A stretch of 9,357 nucleotides of DNA from Sulfurirhabdus sp043759595. Its GTDB lineage: Bacteria > Pseudomonadota > Gammaproteobacteria > Burkholderiales > SMCO01. Shown here piece by piece: positions 1-4,858 of the stretch. The translations under genes were made by a program, and so were the position numbers. Location: positions 1 to 9,357 of the forward strand of contig JAYVLG010000050.1 of the NCBI GenBank assembly GCA_043759595.1, read 5' to 3'. The notes below the pieces were generated by a model. That model had not been told where the DNA came from and made no database searches. It was given only the letters and a program-made list of their open reading frames with translations. The first letter of the stretch is position 1, and each line of letters starts with the position of its first letter.

Positions 1-7
1 AAAAAGG

Positions 8-92
8 GCGAAAGTGGCGGAATTGGTAGACGCACTGGATTTAGGTTCCAGCGCCTCGCGGCGTGAGAGTTCGAGTCTCTCCTTTCGCACCA
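8..92 (+). tRNA. tRNA-Leu (anticodon TAG)
   Basis: The sequence folds as a class II tRNA. The acceptor stem GCGAAAG (8-14) pairs with CTTTCGC (82-88) and is followed by an encoded ACCA. The D-arm contains GGTAGAC. The anticodon arm CTGGA-TTTAGGT-TCCAG gives anticodon TAG, which reads CTN leucine codons. A long variable arm follows (GCGCCTCGCGGCGT region), then a T-arm with GTTCGAGTC. The long variable arm and the TAG anticodon make leucine the clear identity. The 3' end of such a gene is a common integration site, but no second copy of the 3' end was seen in this window. Confidence 0.97.
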
Positions 93-440
93 CGGGTTCA
101 GTTCAAATAGTTTCAGCAAGCCTCGTTCAAACCGCTGTAACTCAATAAAATCAAGTGTTCTATGCTAATTATAGTGCCGGATAGCTTCATTTGATGTCTT
201 GATAGTCCTGCTTTGATGGTAGCAATGTTGGCAACAAACATTGTTACCAAATATGCCAAAGGTCATACCACTCATTACCAGCACTCAAATCAAGAACGCC
301 CGCCGATCAGTTAAACACGCCGGTAATGAAAAATCATGGCATACCCGTTTGATTGGGTTTTTTCTATCGTTCGCCATAGCCAGCAGCAATAAAATGGGTC
401 GACGAAGGCTTTTGTTTGCAGACTATGGATTCTTACGCTC
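93..440. other. gene-free interval after tRNA-Leu
   Basis: This stretch of about 350 bases holds no convincing gene. A 69-codon TTG-initiated frame (241-450, plus) has no recognisable family and no ribosome binding site, so I do not call it. Two small structures are visible: an inverted repeat at 218-248, and a short ACCC/GGGT hairpin (343-358) followed by a T run on the plus strand that could be a weak terminator. No duplicated tRNA end marking an attachment site is visible. Confidence 0.6.
218..248. repeat. inverted repeat, 12-bp arms
   Basis: GGTAGCAATGTT (218-229) and AACATTGTTACC (237-248) are inverted copies with one mismatch around a 7-base loop. No T run follows, so it is not a standard terminator. 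It could be an operator, an RNA hairpin downstream of the tRNA, or the end of a lost element. Its role is unknown. Confidence 0.5.
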
Positions 441-830
441 CTATGCCTGAGTTTTTCTGGTCAGGAATCCTGACAAAAATAACGCCAGCAGAGTGTATGT
501 CAAAAACAGGTAATACCCCGGCTGAAGGGTAGTGCCATTTGTAGTCAGGATCACCAGCTCCTGACCTGCTTTGCTCAATTTACCGAATTGGCTGGTAATA
601 ATTCCATTAAATCCGATATAGGCCATAAATATGGCAACCACCATGACATCGGCCATGGACCATTTCCCGGAGTCCAAGACAAAAAACTTGATCACCGGGT
701 TCTTTCTGGCATTGCGATAATTGTAATAATATCCCAGTGACGAGGTTATCTTTAACAGGGGGAATAATATACTGAAAGTAATAAGCAATATCCCGACCAA
801 TTTCATCAGAATATCCTTATGAGTAATCAT
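441..830 (-). CDS. C-terminal fragment of the PqiA-type protein
   Basis: This 129-codon frame encodes residues 290-418 of the restored protein. It has three hydrophobic helices and the motif GKWSMADVMVVA typical of the second half of a PqiA domain. Its apparent ATG (830-828) overlaps the stop of the preceding fragment as ATGA, which would allow coupled translation. That overlap is created by the extra 11-bp repeat unit, and the ATG is an internal methionine of the restored frame. Whether a separate polypeptide is made is unknown. Confidence 0.55.
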   Translation of the reverse strand: MITHKDILMKLVGILLITFSILFPLLKITSSLGYYYNYRNARKNPVIKFFVLDSGKWSMADVMVVAIFMAYIGFNGIITSQFGKLSKAGQELVILTTNGTTLQPGYYLFLTYTLLALFLSGFLTRKTQA

Positions 831-1363
831 GATCCAGAATACATCCAGAATACATCCAGAATACTTTTGCTTTGGAAAAACAAGATCTGGTTTTCAAATT
901 GGATGAGATGCCCCATCAATTCAAAACTCATCAGTGATATTTTTGCTTCCATATCGATCGTCGGTGTAGTTACGCCAGCGATCAAAAGTATGATGAGACT
1001 TATAACGAGAAGTATATAGCGGGTTGGGGACATGGAGGAATTGCTAAAACCAGACCAGGCAAAAAGGATAACTGACAGAAAGATCAACAGGAAAACTTCC
1101 TTAAAAAGAAGCTCCTCCATCGTTAAAATTTCACTATTGACCTTGGCCCTCGCAGTTTCGATATCCTGGGAATTAGTCCTAAGAAGGATACGGTTCAATT
1201 GAGACATATTCTGTGCATCAAAGGTTTTATTGGAATATTTCGCAAGTTGCTTGTTCAGTATGGCCTTTATCTCTCGTTTTGTTTTCGACTTTGTCAGCTC
1301 ATTAATGAGGGCATCCGCATATTCAGGAATGCCTTTTTTAATTGCATCCATATTGATAAACAT
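827..1363 (-). CDS. central fragment of the PqiA-type protein
   Basis: This 178-codon frame encodes residues 116 to about 289 of the restored protein. It opens with a soluble charged helical region, then has two membrane helices (about fragment residues 89-104 and 116-133), and ends in FFQSKSILDV, the conserved first-half signature of PqiA domains. The last residues (after about 172) come from the third copy of the 11-bp repeat and are not family-like. The ATG at 1363 has no clear ribosome binding site and lies inside the restored frame, so this is a fragment rather than an independent gene. Confidence 0.55.
   Translation of the reverse strand: MFINMDAIKKGIPEYADALINELTKSKTKREIKAILNKQLAKYSNKTFDAQNMSQLNRILLRTNSQDIETARAKVNSEILTMEELLFKEVFLLIFLSVILFAWSGFSNSSMSPTRYILLVISLIILLIAGVTTPTIDMEAKISLMSFELMGHLIQFENQILFFQSKSILDVFWMYSGS
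832..864. repeat. three tandem copies of an 11-bp unit (ATCCAGAATAC)
   Basis: ATCCAGAATAC occurs three times head to tail without mismatch at 832-842, 843-853 and 854-864. The unit length is not a multiple of three and the array lies within the PqiA-type gene, so copy number sets the reading frame. Two copies give the open full-length frame (SILDVFW followed by IMITHKD); three copies end at TGA (829-827). This is a classic substrate for slipped-strand mispairing. Confidence 0.95.
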
Positions 1364-1436
1364 GTTTATAAAGGATTGTGTGGCCCACCCACCCGCGGAG
1401 CCTGCGTTGTCCTCCCTGACTTTTTTATCGATTTTA

Positions 1437-1709
1437 TCAATAAGTGTATTTAGCAGAACTTCGATATGTTTTTTTTAGTGCACGCTCATTCTTTTTTGAT
1501 AAATACAGCTTGTTGATCTCCTCGGCAAGAATTACGGTAATTTGCAGCTTCCATTCTTCGATACTGAGAAGGCCGTATTTGATATGGTTGAGTTCAGCAT
1601 AATCGTTTTTGTTATTCTGGTTGGCAATTGAATTTGAAATAATTTGCTGGCATAAAATAGCCGAAATAATGATGATTATTATGGGCAAGATCAAATTGAG
1701 CTGTTTCAT
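1437..1709 (-). CDS. N-terminal fragment of the PqiA-type protein
   Basis: This 90-codon frame carries the true start of the broken gene: a short basic end, one strongly hydrophobic segment (six consecutive isoleucines) acting as signal anchor, then a charged helical stretch. The last 12 or so residues are out of frame, because the A8 tract at 1469-1476 shifts the frame after codon 78. With seven A's, translation would continue into LNTLIDKIDKKV and on into the next fragment. Confidence 0.55.
   Translation of the reverse strand: MKQLNLILPIIIIIISAILCQQIISNSIANQNNKNDYAELNHIKYGLLSIEEWKLQITVILAEEINKLYLSKKNERALKKTYRSSAKYTY
1469..1476. repeat. A8 homopolymer (minus strand) at a frame break
   Basis: Eight T's on the plus strand read as A8 on the coding strand. 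With eight, the frame stops 12 codons later. With seven, it reads through into the central fragment with family-like sequence (HIEVLLNTLIDKI). It could be a slippage-based switch, a site of transcriptional slippage, or a sequencing error. Confidence 0.85.
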
Positions 1710-1810
1710 TGTAGGGGCCTTAACGTAGTAAGTAAGCAGGAAGGAAGTTTCGGGCTTATTTAATTATCCATAACATTGTTTAATTTATGTCCTTGCCGCT
1801 CTCATCTTCT

Positions 1811-2076
1811 TCAGCAGGGTGAACTCGATGACGACAGTGCTGAAGTAACCTGGCTTTTCCGGACAGTTTGATTTGGAATACCACAGCCCGGCTTTTCAAA
1901 TTCAACTGGACTAACATACCCCAGCGGTTGATGAATTCGTTGCAGATTATAGGGCAGTTCTATGTGGCTGACGATGCTGGTCAATAATTCGTACTTCACG
2001 GCAGTTCTCGCGCAAAGTACGCTGCGGTGGCCTTTTTTAATATGTCGCGCTCATCAGTCCGGTGCACCCGTTAATT
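1811..2076 (-). mobile_element. internally deleted IS3-family insertion sequence remnant
   Basis: On the minus strand the first part (about 2076-2004) reads TDERDILKKATAAYFARELP then stop, the usual C-terminal end of an IS3-family OrfA. In the next frame, as at IS3 OrfA/OrfB junctions, a VKYE start (about 2001) leads within a few codons into YNLQRIHQPLGYVSPVEFE (about 1945-1890). This is the conserved C-terminal end of an IS3 transposase (OrfB), matching the general pattern YN-x-x-R-x-H-x-x-LGY-x-SP. Essentially all of the DDE catalytic domain is missing, so the element cannot transpose by itself. No clear terminal inverted repeats or target duplication are visible, and the outer limits given are approximate. 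Confidence 0.8.
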
Positions 2077-2121
2077 CAGGGGAGCTGTAATCCGCAACTG
2101 ATACCTGCCCTCGATGTTAGT

Positions 2122-2148
2122 TTGACATTAGAACGATCGTTCTATAAG
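2122..2148 (+). promoter_or_regulatory. sigma70-type promoter of umuDC
   Basis: A perfect -35 TTGACA (2122-2127) and a near-perfect -10 TATAAG (2143-2148) are separated by 15 bases, a short but workable spacer. The palindromic operator fills the spacer, as in tightly repressed SOS promoters. The transcript would start at about 2155. Confidence 0.65.
2129..2144. promoter_or_regulatory. 16-bp perfect palindrome, probable SOS operator
   Basis: TAGAACGATCGTTCTA is fully self-complementary and sits between the -35 and -10 of the umuDC promoter. Its core GAAC-N4-GTTC resembles the LexA/DinR box of Gram-positive bacteria rather than the CTGT-N8-ACAG box usual in beta- and gammaproteobacteria. The position implies repression by LexA or a LexA-like protein. 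Binding by a TetR-type regulator is an alternative. Confidence 0.6.
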
Positions 2149-2181
2149 CTGTGCTCATGGAAAATCGCACCGCAAACTTCC

Positions 2182-2227
2182 CCCAAGCCAACAACTCGGC
2201 CAGGCTTATTCGGAAGCCCGGCTTGGG
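2182..2227 (+). other. nested inverted repeats in the umuD leader
   Basis: CCCAAGCC (2182-2189) pairs perfectly with GGCTTGGG (2220-2227) and encloses a second stem, GGCTT (2203-2207) with AAGCC (2214-2218). The first AAGCC can also pair with the GGCTT at 2203-2207, so two mutually exclusive folds exist. This suggests a structured mRNA leader, although the same stretch is also an open frame fused to umuD. Confidence 0.45.
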
Positions 2228-2249
2228 TCATGCCATCCAGTCAGCATTG

Positions 2250-2273
2250 GCAGGGCAGATTCTGCTGCCCTGC
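2250..2273 (+). other. 9-bp perfect hairpin just before the umuD start
   Basis: GCAGGGCAG (2250-2258) and CTGCCCTGC (2265-2273) form a perfect stem with a 6-base loop, ending three bases before the ATG at 2277. If that ATG is the start, the ribosome landing zone would be paired, which could hold translation low. There is no T run, so it is not a terminator. Confidence 0.5.
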
Positions 2274-2276
2274 AAA

Positions 2277-2675
2277 ATGTCACCGATACAGCTTACCCCG
2301 TTGTACAGTCACAGCATCTCGGCGGGTTTTCCGTCACCCGCTGATGACTACATCGAAGACCGGCTCGATCTGAACGAGCTGTTGGTGAATAACAAGTCAG
2401 CCACTTTTTTTCTGCGGGTGAAGGGTGACTCGATGATAAACGCCGGCATCCATCATGGCGACATCATTGTGGTCGGTCGTTCAGTGCAGCCCACGCATCG
2501 CTCCATCGTAGTGGCAGTGGTGGATGGCGAGCTTACCGTCAAACGCCTGATCACCCGCAGCGGTGTCGCAGAGCTGCATGCCGAAAATGCCAGATACGCG
2601 CCGATATGTTTGCAGGAAGGGCAGGAGTTAACCATCTGGGGCGTGGTAACCAGCTCGGTGCATCAGGTGAAATAA
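2277..2675 (+). CDS. umuD: UmuD, self-cleaving subunit of DNA polymerase V
   Basis: This is the SOS mutagenesis protein that, after RecA-stimulated self-cleavage to UmuD', binds UmuC to form translesion polymerase V. From the ATG at 2277 it is 132 residues (E. coli UmuD has 139). The cleavage site is Ala16-Gly17 in SAGFPSPADDY. The catalytic dyad is Ser52 (GDSM) and Lys89 (ELTVKRL), with the family spacing of 37. An Ala-Gly bond replaces the Cys-Gly of E. coli UmuD, as in LexA. The frame is open upstream to GTG 2151 and ATG 2157, but these sit at the predicted transcript start, and the 2277 start fits family length best. It lacks a clear ribosome binding site. The stop overlaps the umuC start (TAATG), showing a coupled operon. 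The identity is firm; the start is moderately sure. Confidence 0.93.
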   Translation: MSPIQLTPLYSHSISAGFPSPADDYIEDRLDLNELLVNNKSATFFLRVKGDSMINAGIHHGDIIVVGRSVQPTHRSIVVAVVDGELTVKRLITRSGVAELHAENARYAPICLQEGQELTIWGVVTSSVHQVK

Positions 2676-3946
2676 TGGCTACCATTGCATTAGTGGATGT
2701 GAATAATTTCTACGTCAGCGCGGAGCGCGTGTTCAACCCCAGGCTGGAGGGGCGATGCGTGGTTGTATTATCCAACAATGATGGCTGCGTGGTGGCGCGC
2801 AGCGGCGAGGTCAAGGCACTCGGCATTGCTATGGGTGGCCCCTGGTTTAAGCTCAAAGACCTCGCGCGTAAACACGACATTATTGCACTGTCGTCGAATT
2901 ACGCCCTGTATGCCGATATGTCCAATCGCGTGATGTCTGTGCTGAGCGAATTCAGCGCACGGCAGGAGATTTACAGCATCGATGAATGTTTTCTGGATTT
3001 GAGCGGCCATGATGGTAATTTCACCCAGTATGGGCAGCAGATGCGACAGCGTATTCAGCAATGGCTGGGCTTGCCGGTATGCGTGGGCTTTGCACCGACC
3101 AAGACGCTGGCCAAACTGGCCAACCATGTCGCCAAAAAGCGCGCTGAATATAGAGGCGTGTGCGATTTAAGCGCGATGCCGGCAGAACAGTTAGATGCCA
3201 TCCTCTCCAGCATTGCAGTGGGCGAAGTATGGGGCGTAGGGCGGAAATTAAACGAGCAGTTGCAGCAGGGCGGAATAAATACGGTCAAGCAACTGCGTGA
3301 TTTCGACATTTACCGCATACGCAACCGTTTCGGCGTGGTGATGGAAAGAACCGTGCGCGAACTGCGCGGGGTGGCCTGTCTGGAGATAGTGGACATTGCA
3401 CCACCCAGGCAACAGATCATCAGCTCGCGCAGCTTCGGGCAAAGCGTAACAGCGCTTAGCGAACTGCAGGAAGCCGTCAGCGTCTATATGTCCATAGCGG
3501 CGGAAAAACTGCGCGAACAAGGCTCTGTCGCCGCAACGGCCCATGTTTATATCCATACCAATGAGCATAAGCACGAAGAGCCGCAATACAGCCGCGGCAT
3601 CACCATCGCCCTCGCACGCCCCACCGACGACACCATGCAGCTGGTTGCAGCCATCAAGGCTGGCCTGCGCAGAATTTATCGGCCCGGCTACCGTTATAAA
3701 AAAGCGGGTGTGATTCTTTCTGAAATCACCCCTGCTGGCATCACTCAGGCACAGCTGTTTGCAGGCACCCTCGAATCGGAAAAATCAGTAAAGCTGATGG
3801 CCGCGATGGATGCCATTAATTTGCGCATGGGCAAAGGCGCAATCAAACTGGCCAGCGACGGGGTAGAGCAGTCGTGGCGTATGAACAGGGGGAACATGAG
3901 CCCGGCTTATACGAGTAACTGGGATGAGTTACCTGTTGTTATATAA
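2675..3946 (+). CDS. umuC: UmuC, catalytic subunit of DNA polymerase V
   Basis: This Y-family DNA polymerase copies past lesions with low fidelity when bound to UmuD'2 and RecA. It is 423 residues, against 422 in E. coli. The first metal-binding motif is DVNNFY with Asp8 and the steric-gate region at Phe12/Tyr13. The second is YSIDECFLD with catalytic Asp103 and Glu104. A helix-hairpin-helix-type region (GVGRKLNEQLQQGGINTVKQL) and a little-finger domain follow. QAQLF at 358-362 matches a sliding-clamp binding motif and lies where E. coli UmuC has its own. The ATG at 2675 overlaps the umuD stop and has CAGGTGA just upstream; a longer open frame from 2606 lies inside umuD and is not used. All key residues are present, so the polymerase looks functional. 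Confidence 0.97.
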   Translation: MATIALVDVNNFYVSAERVFNPRLEGRCVVVLSNNDGCVVARSGEVKALGIAMGGPWFKLKDLARKHDIIALSSNYALYADMSNRVMSVLSEFSARQEIYSIDECFLDLSGHDGNFTQYGQQMRQRIQQWLGLPVCVGFAPTKTLAKLANHVAKKRAEYRGVCDLSAMPAEQLDAILSSIAVGEVWGVGRKLNEQLQQGGINTVKQLRDFDIYRIRNRFGVVMERTVRELRGVACLEIVDIAPPRQQIISSRSFGQSVTALSELQEAVSVYMSIAAEKLREQGSVAATAHVYIHTNEHKHEEPQYSRGITIALARPTDDTMQLVAAIKAGLRRIYRPGYRYKKAGVILSEITPAGITQAQLFAGTLESEKSVKLMAAMDAINLRMGKGAIKLASDGVEQSWRMNRGNMSPAYTSNWDELPVVI

Positions 3947-4045
3947 GGGTATTTAAATAACCGATCTCGCTTAAAAGGAACTAATTTGGATTGAATGTGA
4001 CCAATTCGGTGGTTGGTGCCTGGTAGTGGTGCCGATGCTAAGGAT

Positions 4046-4055
4046 GCTATATAAT
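4046..4055 (+). promoter_or_regulatory. candidate -10 element of the DUF4395 gene
   Basis: TGCTATATAAT contains a consensus TATAAT (4050-4055), or alternatively an extended -10 reading TGC-TATATA. It lies about 55 bases upstream of the ATG at 4109. No good -35 is visible at the right distance. The 162 bases between umuC and this gene hold nothing else recognisable, and no terminator for umuDC was found. Confidence 0.35.
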
Positions 4056-4108
4056 GCTCGGTTAATATTGTTATTCTTGTTGTTACCCATTAATCAAGGT
4101 GTCGTTCC

Positions 4109-4783
4109 ATGAATTTACTTAAGCAGATATTCCATTTCGGTGAACAGGTTGAAGGTTACCCAGTAGCTGTCATCAATGAACGTGAAGCTCGTGCCGCGGC
4201 AGGCCTGATGTTTTTGCTTGGATTTTATAGCTTTATGAAAGGCTACCTCACTGCGGATTACAGTGTTGAACGTCTGATGATCATCGCGTTTGTCATTGAA
4301 CTGGGTATTCGTGTATTGATTAACCCCAAATACGCGCCTTTTATGGTCGTTGCGCGCCTGATTGTGCGCAATCAAAAAGTTGAATATGTAGGCGCGCCGC
4401 AAAAACGGGTCGCCTGGTCGTTGGGTCTGGCGCTGGGTTTGTTCATGTACTGGCTGGTGATGAAAGAAGCCAACATGGGTATGATGAACTTTGCGGGGTG
4501 TGTTGCCTGTGTGGTTTTGTTGTATTTTGAAGCAGCGTTTGGTATCTGTTTGGGCTGTTCGTTATACAATGTGTTTAGCCGTAAAAAGGCCCAGCTTTGT
4601 CCAGGCGGGGTGTGTGAAATTAAAAAAATTGAAAAGATCCAGAAAGTTAATCCGCTGCAATGGGTTAGCGTGGTCGCGTTTGTCGCCTTTATGGCAGCGA
4701 TCCCGATCTACAACCTGCTCAATCTCCAGGACCCGAACATTGTTACCTTTGAGAATTTTGACACCTTTGAGTGGAAGGATTAA
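4109..4783 (+). CDS. DUF4395-type integral membrane protein
   Basis: This 224-residue protein has about five hydrophobic segments (roughly 32-48, 55-71, 101-119, 124-147, 186-205). The central part, ARLIVRNQKVEYVGAPQKR followed by a helix ending EAAFGICLGC, is the signature of DUF4395 proteins, a bacterial membrane family without an assigned function. Six cysteines stand out: 131 and 134 within a membrane helix, a CxxC at 147-150, and CPGGVC at 164-169, suggesting thiol chemistry or metal binding (inference). The start is supported by AAGGTG at 7-base spacing. It is a single gene, converging with the kinase gene to its right. The family call is sure; the function is unknown. Confidence 0.85.
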   Translation: MNLLKQIFHFGEQVEGYPVAVINEREARAAAGLMFLLGFYSFMKGYLTADYSVERLMIIAFVIELGIRVLINPKYAPFMVVARLIVRNQKVEYVGAPQKRVAWSLGLALGLFMYWLVMKEANMGMMNFAGCVACVVLLYFEAAFGICLGCSLYNVFSRKKAQLCPGGVCEIKKIEKIQKVNPLQWVSVVAFVAFMAAIPIYNLLNLQDPNIVTFENFDTFEWKD

Positions 4784-4836
4784 GCCGTTTTACTTGTAGC
4801 TACTCAGGCTCGGTCTGCGTCGCTGGAGGTCGTATT

Positions 4837-4858
4837 AAAAAACAGGCTATCCAGCCTG
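4837..4858 (-). terminator. intrinsic terminator of the LRR-kinase gene
   Basis: On the minus strand CAGGCT (4858-4853) and AGCCTG (4848-4843) form a 6-bp stem with a GGAT loop, followed by six T's (4842-4837). The stem includes the stop codon TAG (4849-4847), so the gene ends inside its own terminator. Confidence 0.75.

Larger units (their letters stand above)
441..1709 (-). pseudogene. PqiA-type membrane protein gene split by two simple-sequence frameshifts
   Basis: Three consecutive minus-strand frames (1709-1437, 1363-827, 830-441) are parts of one gene. Deleting one A from the A8 run at 1469-1476 and one unit of the 11-bp triple repeat at 832-864 joins them into one 418-residue frame with no internal stop. 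The joined protein has an N-terminal membrane segment (about residues 5-22), a charged helical region, then five hydrophobic segments (about 204-219, 231-248, 297-317, 351-367, 395-412). The C-terminal half carries the pattern of paraquat-inducible protein A domains: FFQSKSILDV, then GKWSMADVMVVA, then a glycine-initiated last helix. The PqiA family is linked to envelope lipid transport and stress. A role for this member is inference. The start at 1709 is preceded by AAGG at 8-base spacing. Codon use is much more AT-rich than in the genes to the right. It could be a phase-variable locus, a recent pseudogene, or carry assembly errors. Confidence 0.8.

Noticed and set aside
241..450. 69-codon plus-strand frame
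   Set aside because: TTG start, no ribosome binding site, no family resemblance, overlaps the end of the minus-strand gene.
460..474. Palindrome GTCAGGA-A-TCCTGAC near the 3' end of the PqiA-type gene
   Set aside because: It lies inside coding sequence and has no T run downstream on either strand, so it is not a terminator; no other copies were seen.
3948..3963. AT-rich inverted repeat GGGTATTTAAATAACC after umuC, considered as terminator
   Set aside because: The stem is weak with a mismatch and is not followed by a T run.
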